Shown here: one piece after another, positions 35,877 through 44,194 of the stretch
Layout of the letters: the number at the start of each line of letters is the position of its first letter
How positions within the stretch are numbered: position 1 is the first letter of the stretch
Assembly: GCA_015654575.1 (NCBI GenBank)
Contig: JAATGR010000084.1
Coordinates: 1-44,924 of the forward strand
DNA length: 44,924 nt
Reading direction: 5' to 3'
Origin: Actinomycetales bacterium
GTDB taxonomy: Bacteria > Actinomycetota > Actinomycetes > Actinomycetales > Microbacteriaceae
Program-made: the position numbers and the translations under genes
The notes under the pieces: model-generated
Seen by the model: only the letters and a program-made list of their open reading frames with translations
Database searches by the model: none
What the model was told of the DNA's origin: nothing

Positions 35877-36419
35877 ATGGGGAAGCAGACCACGCGGATC
35901 ATGGTGCTCGGCGCCATCTCCTATCGTCAGCCGATCAGTGGGTATGGCGTAGAGAGGGTGCTCAGCGAGTGGGCCGTCGACCGCTGGACGACCATCGCCC
36001 CGGCCTCCATCTATCAGCAACTCCGCTCTCTGCGTTCCGCCGGTCTGATTGAGCCCGTCGACGCGGGTACCGGTCGCGCCATCGACTATCGGTGCACAGA
36101 GACCGGAAAGGCGGAACTTCATCGCCTGCTGCGTGCTCTCCTCGACGAGCAGGATTTCCAGCCGCTCAGCCTCATCCCGCTCCTGCACTTCACACCGTCG
36201 CTCTCCAGGCGCGAGTTGACGGAAGGGCTTGCTCGACGAATATCCCTTATCGACCAGGCCGTGGCACACGAGACCGATGTCCTCCAACGGGCCGCGACGT
36301 CCGGGCCCTCGCACGTCACGGAGATATTCCGGCTCATCTGGCACGGCTATCGCGCCGACCGCGACTGGTGCCGGGATTTCCTGGACCGTCTCGAAGCCGA
36401 CGCGGAGGGCTCGGACTGA
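35877..36419 (+). CDS. PadR-family transcriptional regulator
   Basis: ILGAISYRQPISGYGVERVLSEW...ASIYQQLRSLRSAGLIEPVDAGTGRAIDYRCTETGK. Confidence 0.9.
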   Translation: MGKQTTRIMVLGAISYRQPISGYGVERVLSEWAVDRWTTIAPASIYQQLRSLRSAGLIEPVDAGTGRAIDYRCTETGKAELHRLLRALLDEQDFQPLSLIPLLHFTPSLSRRELTEGLARRISLIDQAVAHETDVLQRAATSGPSHVTEIFRLIWHGYRADRDWCRDFLDRLEADAEGSD

Positions 36420-36598
36420 TCGGGGCTCCGACGCTTCGGACGGGCTGAAAATGTACAGCGTGCACGTTGGGTCGGGAGGACTCGGCGGTGATCCGCGTCG
36501 AGCGGACGAAGGCGGTCCCGACAACCGTTGATGCCGCGGCTGCCGTCGTCAGGGGCAGAGTTGCCGTGGACCGGGGTTCAGGGTGGAGGCCGACGGGC

Positions 36599-36732
36599 AT
36601 GAGCGCATCGGGTGAAACGATCGGTATCTCGGACGTCGCTGCGCGGCTGGGTCTGCAGGCAGACACATTGCGCTATTTCGAGCGTCGAGGCGTCGTGCCG
36701 CCGCCGGCGCGTGATGCGACCGGCCGTGGCGT
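36599..36732 (+). pseudogene. MerR-family regulator, N-terminal fragment only
   Basis: MSASGETIGISDVAARLGLQADTLRYFERRGVVPPPARDATGR is a typical MerR HTH start. Similarity ends abruptly at about 36732 where the IS-like sequence begins. Confidence 0.8.
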
Positions 36733-37030
36733 TCTCTGGGGTGGTGTCGTTCTCGGTTCTGGGTGTCACGTCGTTGACGTGGTGAGCCATCGTTCGATGG
36801 TCAGTGAGAACTGATCGAAGCTACTCACGGAAAGACGCAACGCACGATGGCTCTAGACAGTCTGTCCTCCTCGAGCTCCTTGGGGAACTGAAACTCACCG
36901 ACGTCACCGGCCGGATCCGGGTCGCGACCGAAACGCTCTACCAGGAGCTGATCGACGCGGAAGCTGCCGCGTTCATCGGCGCCGCCCCATTCGAACGCAC
37001 CCCGGCTCGGACGACGGTGCGGAATGGCCC
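36733..37030 (+). mobile_element. IS256 (Mutator)-type insertion sequence remnant: 5' flank plus truncated, frameshifted transposase
   Basis: ATG at 36847 (MALD...), then after an apparent 1-nt deletion QSVLLELLGELKLTDVTGRIRVATETLYQELIDAEAAAFIGAAPFERTPARTTVRNG, the IS256 transposase N-terminus. Similarity then stops. Confidence 0.78.
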
Positions 37031-37100
37031 GTTCGCCGAGGAGCGCCCAGACCGCCGCGTTGCCGGCCGTGAACGGGTAAAGAAGGTTCTCACAGCTCGG

Positions 37101-38311
37101 TCACCGCGCCTTCTCCCGACGGCCTGCCCGCTCAGCGAATCGGTCGAGCGCGGCGAGTACCTCATCGCTCCGCCAGAACGGTCCAAGCTGGTGCTCGGCT
37201 TTGGATCTGAGAATGCCGGCGTCCACGAGCGCTTGGAGCGGTGGGTACACGTTGGGCTGTTGAACCCCGATGGCCGCGGCGGCTGTTGTGGAGTCGATGA
37301 CGGGGCGCTGCAGGATGATGTCGATCAGGCGCCACGCATTGCTCGATCTGCGGACGTGTAGGCGGTCGTTCCATGCGGCTTTTATACTGTCCAGCTCAGC
37401 GACGAGCTCGCGAGCGTTGGCCACGGCTCGGAGCGACGCGTTCGCGAAGGCGCGGATGATGGGGGAGATGTCCCCATCGCGGTAGGCGGTGAGTGCGCGG
37501 TGGTATCCCTCGACGTCGGCGAGGAGACCTGCGGACACGGGGACGGCGACGTTACGGGTCGTGCCGCGGTAGCGCAGCATCGCCTGTGCGAGTGCGCGGC
37601 CTGTGCGTCCGTTGCCGTCGCTGAAGGGGTGGATGGTCTCGAACTGGGCGTGCGCGACCGCAACCGCGGAGAGCGCGGGGATATCTGTGCGCCGTGCAAA
37701 CGCGAGAACGTCTTCGACGAGACCGTGAACCTTCTCGTGGTGCGGTGCGACAAACTCGGCACCGCTCGGGGAGTCCGTGCGGGTGCCGACCCACACTGCG
37801 ACATCGTGCAAGACGCCGGGCGTGTGTCGGGGCTGATCCTCAAGGAGAGTCGCGTGTATGGCGAGAACGGTCGAGACGGAGAGCTCTTGTGCCAGATCGA
37901 GTGCTGTGCGCATGGCGCGGGTGTTGGCAGCGACCTCGGTGTCATTGCGGCTTCGTTTCGCGCCGAGTTCTGCGCTGAAGATCGCGCGTGCGCTGGCCGT
38001 GAGGTTTTCTATCTGTGATGATGACGCCGCCTCAGAGCGCAGGAGAACGGGGGCGAATGTCGCGATGCGGTGTCCGAGCTCGCATCGAGTCGACCGATTT
38101 CCTGGGTTGCGTCATCTGCTAGCGTGGCCGTTTCGCGGTCGGCCGTGGGGGTCAGATCGGCGATCATCGCCGGTACCGCGGCGCGGTAGCGCCGGGGGCC
38201 GGAGACTGATGGGCGTGCCTGCGTGGCTGGCTCCCATACCAGCTCCTCCGTGCTGATGGCCGGCCAGTGGAATTCGGAGGCTGGAGGGCCGCCGGAGGGC
38301 ACATTACCCAT
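37101..38311 (-). pseudogene. Fic/DOC family protein with C-terminal winged helix, apparent 1-nt frameshift near 38081
   Basis: N-terminal part from 38311 (MGNVPSGGPPASEFHWPAIS...EIGRLDA), then frame change to ELGHRIATFAPVLLRSEAASSSQIENLTASARAI...HPFSDGNGRTGR...wHTH to the stop at 37101. Confidence 0.82.
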
Positions 38312-38328
38312 AAGGAGAACTCCCGCGA

Positions 38329-38354
38329 TTATGAGTAACTCACTCTACTCATAA
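38329..38354. promoter_or_regulatory. Palindromic candidate operator upstream of fic
   Basis: TTATGAGTA-ACTCACTC-TACTCATAA, 9-bp perfect arms, just 5' of the fic start (minus strand). Confidence 0.65.
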
Positions 38355-38655
38355 GTCTAGTCGCAATCGATTATGGCTTGATGGTTGGACTTGCAGACGG
38401 TTGTCATACGCTGCCGAAGTCGGGTGGTAGAGGCGTCCCAGCGGCTGACACCACTGACCTTGCTGACCGTCACGACCCGAGGACCCGGAGAACCGCCCCG
38501 CAGCGCCACGCGTCGCTCTGTCACACCCTCATGCCAAAATCAGGCTCAAGCGGGCGCGCCGACGCTCAACCGACCGAGCTCAAGAGGCCGACGAAAGATC
38601 GAGGCTAAGGATGGTAAATGTGTGGCCACACTGTCGGGAGTAACGTTGCGCTCTT

Positions 38656-38880
38656 ATGACTTTACGCTGGCGAGCCCGCCCATACATCGTGACTGTGCAT
38701 CCCGACGGTCATTGGTGGCATATCCAGGTCCCGGAACTCGGGACCGCTTCTCAAGTGATCACTCTGCGTGAAGTGCCTACGCAAGCGCGAGATCTCATCG
38801 CTGTCTGGTTGGATATCGATCCGAAGCGGATTCGCATCATCGTTCGGCGGCGCAGCGGAATCCGCGCTGGATGGACGTGA
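38656..38880 (+). CDS. HicB-like small protein (orphan antitoxin-like domain)
   Basis: YIVTVHPDGHWWHIQVPELGTASQVITLREVPTQARDLIAVWLDIDPKRI matches the HicB-like pattern. Confidence 0.65.
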   Translation: MTLRWRARPYIVTVHPDGHWWHIQVPELGTASQVITLREVPTQARDLIAVWLDIDPKRIRIIVRRRSGIRAGWT

Positions 38881-38997
38881 TGCGTCGAGCGCATCCGCAT
38901 TTCGAATGCCCAAGGTCAGTGGAAATGTGAGAGCAAGGAGGATTACGCAGCGATCGTGTCTGCTGTTGCCTCTCCGGCGGACCGATAGATGAACGGA

Positions 38998-39705
38998 TCA
39001 GCATGCACCAAGCTCGCAGAGGATGGCGCCGACGTTGCGTCTACCTCGTTCGGACCGTCGGTGCGTCTCGATGATGGTGAATCCGGCTGCCTCGAGCTCG
39101 GCGCTCAGCTGGTGCACCGGCCAACGGTAGGCGCGAACGACTGTGTGGTTGAAGGGCTCGATGTCGGTGCCATCGAAGTATCCGAGCAGCAGAGTCCCGC
39201 CGGGGCGAAGAACTCGCGCGAACTCGTGTAGCGGTACGCCTATTCGCGACGGTTGGTGATGGATCGTTGAGAACCAGGAGAGTATGCCGCCGAAGGAGTC
39301 GTCGGATTCGTCGATTGCGTCGATAGTGCCGACGTCGAACCTGACGGCGGGGTAGCTGGCCCGGGCCCTATCGATGAACTCCGGGATGATATCGACCCCG
39401 CGAATGTCGACGCCGCAATCATCGAGGTAGTTGGTCCAGTGACCCGGTCCGCATCCTGCGTCGAGCACCCGGCCTGATACCTTACTCGCCCACGTGTCGA
39501 CGAACTGCCTATCGCTCGGATGGACCGTGCTCATGGAACCGAGAGCGTCGGCATACTCGGCGGCACGGGCGGCGTACGCAGTCTCGGCATCGGTCGCATC
39601 AAGAGGATATCGACGTGGGCTCGGGGATCGACTCGGCCCCCGGCTTTCGAGGCCGACCGGCCCCAGACCGGCCCAAGCCATCAACGAGGCGTGTGAATCG
39701 GCACC
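38998..39705 (-). CDS. Class I SAM-dependent methyltransferase
   Basis: RVLDAGCGPGHWTNYLDDCGVDIRGVDIIPEFIDRAR; EFARVLRPGGTLLLGYFDG. Start codon uncertain (ORF opens at 39789). Confidence 0.85.
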   Translation of the reverse strand, partial: GADSHASLMAWAGLGPVGLESRGPSRSPSPRRYPLDATDAETAYAARAAEYADALGSMSTVHPSDRQFVDTWASKVSGRVLDAGCGPGHWTNYLDDCGVDIRGVDIIPEFIDRARASYPAVRFDVGTIDAIDESDDSFGGILSWFSTIHHQPSRIGVPLHEFARVLRPGGTLLLGYFDGTDIEPFNHTVVRAYRWPVHQLSAELEAAGFTIIETHRRSERGRRNVGAILCELGAC

Positions 39706-39801
39706 CATCGGCCGCGTTTCGTCTCGCTTCGCTCGCTCAATGATTGGGGGTTCGGAGTGCCGCGCGTGTGCGGAAAAATCGCCCCTCACCAGGGCAAAGC
39801 A

Positions 39802-39835
39802 AAACCCCCGCCATGTAGAAGCTAGGCGAGGGTTT
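39802..39835 (-). terminator. Rho-independent terminator of the tRNA operon
   Basis: Minus-strand AAACCCTCGCC...GGCGGGGGTTT stem followed by TTTTGCTTT. Confidence 0.75.
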
Positions 39836-39862
39836 CTGGGATGACTGTAATGATCATCCGTG

Positions 39863-39935
39863 TGGCTCCGACGGGCGTCGATCCCGTGACCTCACGATTT
39901 TCAGTCGTGCGCTCTACCAACTGAGCTACAGAGCC
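39863..39935 (-). tRNA. tRNA-Phe(GAA)
   Basis: GGCTCTGTAGCTCAGTTGGTAGAGCGCACGACTGAAAATCGTGAGGTCACGGGATCGACGCCCGTCGGAGCCA folds as a cloverleaf. Confidence 0.96.
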
Positions 39936-40003
39936 GCGCGGCATGTGGCATGCCGCATCCCAGACGAAAGGCCCTCTTCGAGAAAAGGGCCCGTCGCTCG
40001 GAG

Positions 40004-40077
40004 CGACCCTGACGGGACTTGAACCCGCGACCTCCGCCGTGACAGGGCGGCACGCTAACCAACTGCGCTACAGGGCC
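40004..40077 (-). tRNA. tRNA-Asp(GTC)
   Basis: GGCCCTGTAGCGCAGTTGGTTAGCGTGCCGCCCTGTCACGGCGGAGGTCGCGGGTTCAAGTCCCGTCAGGGTCG. Confidence 0.96.
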
Positions 40078-40104
40078 ATGCTTGTTCAATTATGTCGGAA
40101 TCGG

Positions 40105-40177
40105 TGACCCCAACGGGATTCGAACCCGTGCTACCGCCGTGAAAGGGCGGCGTCCTAGGCCGCTAAACGATGGGGCC
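40105..40177 (-). tRNA. tRNA-Glu(TTC)
   Basis: GGCCCCATCGTTTAGCGGCCTAGGACGCCGCCCTTTCACGGCGGTAGCACGGGTTCGAATCCCGTTGGGGTCA. Confidence 0.96.
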
Positions 40178-40408
40178 GAGCGAACCCGCGGGCTCACGCT
40201 TACCGACGCCCAAGCATACGTGACGGCGAAGCTATTCGCGAATCGGTGCAGCACCGGATCGCGGATGCCTCCGCGCGCCACCGGGGCTGAGCCGCGATCC
40301 GGGATGAGGATGGCCGCGGTGCTCCGCACCCATCGTTCGCGTTGACGCGTTGCAGATGTGACTGATGTTGTTAGTGTTGTTCGAGTTACGAGACCGAAGG
40401 GTATTTCC

Positions 40409-41773
40409 GTGACGCACACCGAGACCGAGCACGCGCTCGACGCGCACGAATGCGGTTGCGCCCCGACGCCGCGCGAACGACGTCTGCTGTGGCATCCCGT
40501 CAACCGTCGCACCGCACTCGGCATGGGGGCGCTCGGCGCTATCGCGGTCGCCGGTCTCGGCGCGACATCCTTCTCCCCCGCGTACGCGATCGACGGATAC
40601 CCGTCGTGGAGCGACGTCGAAGCGGCCAAGGCGGATGAAAGCGCGAAAGCCGCCGAAGTCACCAAGATCCAGCAGATCATCGCTGACCTGCAGGCGGACG
40701 TCGCGAACAAGCAGGCCGTCGCGGACCAGAAAGCCGCCGACTTCTACGAAGCCCAGCAGGCGTTCTACGACGCGTCCCAGAAGGCGGACGACCTGCAGTC
40801 GCAGGCCGACACGCAGTCGGCGGCTGCGGTCGAGGCCGCCAACGCCGCTGGTCGGGTCGCCAGCCAGCTCTACCGCAGCGGCGGCGACGACACCGCGATG
40901 CAGCTGTTCCTCGCCGGATCCGCCGCCAGCGCCGACGATCTTCTCGCCCGGTTGGGCACGATGGACAAACTCCTCGAGCGAAACCAGGCCGTCTACGCGG
41001 CCGCGGTGAACGCCCGCAACACTGCGCAGAGCCTCAGCGATCAGGCGCAGGTCGCCCGCGACGAGCGCGACAAGCTGCAGCAGGCCGCGGACCAGGCCAT
41101 GCAGGACGCGCAGGACGCTGCGACCGCTGCGCAAGCGGCGCTTGACGAGCAGGACAACAACCTCACGACCCTGCAGGCGCAGCTCGCTGCGCTTCAGGAC
41201 ACCACCGCGAAGACCGTCGCGGACTATCAGGCCGGTGTCGAGGAAGCCAAACGTCAGGCCGCGGCCGCTGCCGCGGCGGCTGCGGCAGCCGCAGCTGCGG
41301 CAGCGGCCGCGGCGAACAGCAGCAGCAGTGCCAGCGGCGGTGGACAAGCCTCTTCCACCAGCAGCGGATGGGTGCGCCCCGCCGGCGGCTCGGAGAGCTC
41401 GGGCTACGGCGCACGCACGTCGGTGTGCGTCGCGAGCGGCTGCTCCAGCAGCTTCCACTACGGCGTCGACCTCGCCCCGGGATGCTACGCCAACATCTAT
41501 GCCGCGTACTCCGGAACCGTGAAGTATTCCGGCATGACCAGTGGCTACGGCAACTACATCAGCATCGACCACGGCGGCGGCGTCGGCACCGGATACGGTC
41601 ACGCGGCGGCCCGCTACGTCAGCACCGGACAGTATGTCACCGCGGGTCAGGTCATCGCCGCGGTCGGGAACACCGGCATCTCCACCGGCTGCCACCTGCA
41701 TTTCGAGGTGTACAGCAACTGGTCGCCGATCAACCCGACCCCGTTCATGGCCGCGCGGGGCGTCTCCGTCTGA
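40409..41773 (+). CDS. Secreted M23 metallopeptidase with N-terminal coiled coil (cell-wall hydrolase)
   Basis: GTG start; NRRTALGMGALGAIAVAGLGA signal (twin Arg); Ala/Gln-rich coiled coil; poly-Ala linker; HYGVDLAPGCYANIYAAYSGTV, GTGYGHAAARYV, GNTGISTGCHLHFEV. Confidence 0.9.
   Translation: MTHTETEHALDAHECGCAPTPRERRLLWHPVNRRTALGMGALGAIAVAGLGATSFSPAYAIDGYPSWSDVEAAKADESAKAAEVTKIQQIIADLQADVANKQAVADQKAADFYEAQQAFYDASQKADDLQSQADTQSAAAVEAANAAGRVASQLYRSGGDDTAMQLFLAGSAASADDLLARLGTMDKLLERNQAVYAAAVNARNTAQSLSDQAQVARDERDKLQQAADQAMQDAQDAATAAQAALDEQDNNLTTLQAQLAALQDTTAKTVADYQAGVEEAKRQAAAAAAAAAAAAAAAAAAANSSSSASGGGQASSTSSGWVRPAGGSESSGYGARTSVCVASGCSSSFHYGVDLAPGCYANIYAAYSGTVKYSGMTSGYGNYISIDHGGGVGTGYGHAAARYVSTGQYVTAGQVIAAVGNTGISTGCHLHFEVYSNWSPINPTPFMAARGVSV
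41258..41313. repeat. Inverted repeat within the poly-alanine-coding tract
   Basis: GCCGCGGCCGCTGCCGC (41258-41274) / GCGGCAGCGGCCGCGGC (41297-41313), 17-bp perfect, with further inner symmetry. Confidence 0.85.
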
Positions 41774-41808
41774 TCCCGGAGACACAGAACCGGCAACGTC
41801 CGGAGGGG

Positions 41809-42300
41809 TCAGCCCTTGTGCTCGGTGAGACGGTCGAACGCCTCGGTCACGAGCTTCTCCGCCGTGGCGGCATCCGCCCAGTCGTCGACCTTGACCCACT
41901 TGCCGGGCTCCAGGTCCTTGTAGTGCTCGAAGAAGTGGGTGATCTCCTTCTTGGTGTATTCGGGGATGTCGTCGACGTCCTGGATGTGCGCCCATCGCGG
42001 ATCCTTCGCGAGCACTGCCACGACCTTGTCGTCGCCGCCGGCCTCGTCGCTCATCTTCAGCACGCCGACTGGTCGCACCGAGGCGCTCACACCCGGGTAG
42101 AGATCGTGGTCGAGCAGAAGGAGCACGTCGAGCGGGTCGCCGTCCTCGCCGAGCGTGTTCTCGAAGAAGCCGTAGTTGGCGGGGTATCCGAACACCGTGT
42201 AGAGGATGCGGTCCAGTGCGACACGGCCGGTCTCATGGTCGACCTCGTACTTGACGCGGCTGCCGCGGGGGATCTCGATGACGGCGTCGTATGCGCCCAT
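41809..42300 (-). CDS. ppa: Inorganic pyrophosphatase
   Basis: EIPRGSRVKYEVDHETGRVALDRILYT, YPANYGFFENTLGEDGDPLDVLLL. Confidence 0.97.
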   Translation of the reverse strand: MGAYDAVIEIPRGSRVKYEVDHETGRVALDRILYTVFGYPANYGFFENTLGEDGDPLDVLLLLDHDLYPGVSASVRPVGVLKMSDEAGGDDKVVAVLAKDPRWAHIQDVDDIPEYTKKEITHFFEHYKDLEPGKWVKVDDWADAATAEKLVTEAFDRLTEHKG

Positions 42301-42419
42301 GCCTTGCTCCTTGCTCGTTCGACGGATGCCGCGGACCAGCCTAGTGCGCGCATGTCTGAGATCACCGGGCCGGGCGGCGGTCGGTTGGTCGCGGGCCGCC
42401 TCCGGATACGGTGGGGCGC

Positions 42420-43409
42420 ATGAGTCCCTCGCTCGACCCCGCCGTCGCGGAGATCCGTCGCCACGTCCGCGAAGCGCTGGAATCGATCGAGGGAACGACC
42501 GTGATCGTCGCCCTCTCCGGTGGGGCCGACTCGCTCGCCCTCGCCGCCGCGGTCGCGTTCGAGGCGCCTGTGCTGGGTCTGCGTGCCACCGCGATCACGG
42601 TCGACCACGGACTGCAGAGCGGCTCCGCCGAGATCGCGGAGCGCGCCGCATCCGCCGCCCGCGGCCTCGGCCTCGCGGCGCGCGTGATCCGTGTCCGCGT
42701 CGGGGAATCGGGCGGCCCGGAGGCGGCAGCGCGGGAGGCCCGTTACGCCGCGCTGCGAGAGGCGTCTGTGATGGCCGATGCGGTGCCGGTACTTCTCGCC
42801 CACACCCTCGACGACCAGGCCGAGACGGTGCTGCTGGGTCTCGCGCGCGGCTCGGGCGCCACCAGTCTTGGCGGCATGTGGCCGGACCGCTCCGAGTCGG
42901 GCGTGCGGTGGCTGCGGCCACTGCTGCATGTGCGCCGGGCGACGACCCGAGCAGCCTGTTTCGCCGCGGGGCTGGATCCCTGGCAGGATCCGCACAACGC
43001 CGACCTCCGCTTCACTCGGGTCCGGGTACGCGAACGGGTACTGCCGGTGTTGGAGGCCGAGCTCGGACCTGGCATCGCGGACGCTCTCGCCCGTACGGCC
43101 GAGCAGCTGCGGGAGGATGCCGCCGCGTTCCAGGAGATGATCGAGGAGACCATCGAGGACATCGTGGAACCGGCCGAGGCCGGGATCGCCGTCTCGGTCG
43201 CGGCGCTGGCGGCGAACCCGCCCGCGCTGCGCAATCGCGTCATCCGTCTGGTCGTGGCCAGCGAGTTCCACGTCGCGCTGACCCGCTCCCAGACCATCGA
43301 GGTCGCACGCCTGGTCACCGACTGGCACGGTCAGGCGTTCATCGACCTCCCGGGGTGCCGGGCTCGCCGCGTCGCCGGTCGGATCGAGTTCACGGCGGAG
43401 CACTCCTAG
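42420..43409 (+). CDS. tilS: tRNA(Ile)-lysidine synthetase
   Basis: VIVALSGGADSLALAAAV, ITVDHGLQSGS, HTLDDQAETVLLGLARGSG. Confidence 0.96.
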   Translation: MSPSLDPAVAEIRRHVREALESIEGTTVIVALSGGADSLALAAAVAFEAPVLGLRATAITVDHGLQSGSAEIAERAASAARGLGLAARVIRVRVGESGGPEAAAREARYAALREASVMADAVPVLLAHTLDDQAETVLLGLARGSGATSLGGMWPDRSESGVRWLRPLLHVRRATTRAACFAAGLDPWQDPHNADLRFTRVRVRERVLPVLEAELGPGIADALARTAEQLREDAAAFQEMIEETIEDIVEPAEAGIAVSVAALAANPPALRNRVIRLVVASEFHVALTRSQTIEVARLVTDWHGQAFIDLPGCRARRVAGRIEFTAEHS

Positions 43410-43418
43410 ACTCGAGTC

Positions 43419-43970
43419 ATGCGCGCCGCCGACCTCGCCGCCGACCTTCTGGACGTGCTGGCCACCGAGGAACAGATCCACGCCAAGCTCGACGAGATCG
43501 CCGCGAAGGTCACCGCCGATTACGCCGGCAAGGATCTCGTGCTCGTCGGGGTCCTCAAAGGCGCGGTGATGGTCATGGCGGACTTCTCCCGGGCGCTACC
43601 GATCCTCGTGCCGATGGACTGGATGGCGGTCTCCTCCTACGGCACCGGTACCCGTTCCAGCGGCGTGGTGCAGATCCGCAAGGACCTCGATACTGACATC
43701 CACGACAAGCACGTGCTCATCGTCGAGGACGTCATCGACTCGGGCCTCACCCTGTCCTGGCTGCTGGACAACTTCGCCGCCCGCGGCGCTGCGTCGGTCG
43801 AGGTGTTCGCGCTGCTGCGCAAGCCGGAGGCCGCGAAGGTGCACATCGACTGCCGCTACGTCGGCTTCGACATCCCGAACGAGTTCGTCGTCGGCTACGG
43901 CCTCGACTACGCCGAGCGCTACCGGAATCTCCGCGACGTGGCCGTGCTCGCGCCCCATGTCTACAGCTGA
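43419..43970 (+). CDS. hpt: Hypoxanthine phosphoribosyltransferase
   Basis: LVGVLKGAVMVMADFSRAL, VLIVEDVIDSGLTLSWLL, VGYGLDYAERYRNLRDVAVL. Confidence 0.97.
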   Translation: MRAADLAADLLDVLATEEQIHAKLDEIAAKVTADYAGKDLVLVGVLKGAVMVMADFSRALPILVPMDWMAVSSYGTGTRSSGVVQIRKDLDTDIHDKHVLIVEDVIDSGLTLSWLLDNFAARGAASVEVFALLRKPEAAKVHIDCRYVGFDIPNEFVVGYGLDYAERYRNLRDVAVLAPHVYS

Positions 43971-44003
43971 CCACGCTGCCGTCCCTCCCCGCCCCCTCTT
44001 TCC

Positions 44004-44073
44004 GCTTGCCGAGTGTCCACGACACGCGGATGTGGCGGCCCGCGAGCCCGCGTGTCGTGGACACTCGGCAAGC
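44004..44073. repeat. Nested palindromic hairpin, copy 2 (26-bp perfect arms)
   Basis: GCTTGCCGAGTGTCCACGACACGCGG (44004-44029) / CCGCGTGTCGTGGACACTCGGCAAGC (44048-44073). Confidence 0.9.
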
Positions 44074-44194
44074 AGGGAGTGTGGATTCCGCCGTGGGCGA
44101 ATGCACAGACGGGCCATAGCGGGCCCGCGCTACCCTGAGACGATCCGCTGCGCGCGAATCCGTCGACGAAAGGGCCGGGGAAAGTCCCCGCACA

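Noticed and set aside
36804-37361. 185-aa plus-strand ORF as a functional gene
   Set aside because: Only the first ~70 residues resemble IS256 transposase. The rest is antisense to fic and the start region is frameshifted.
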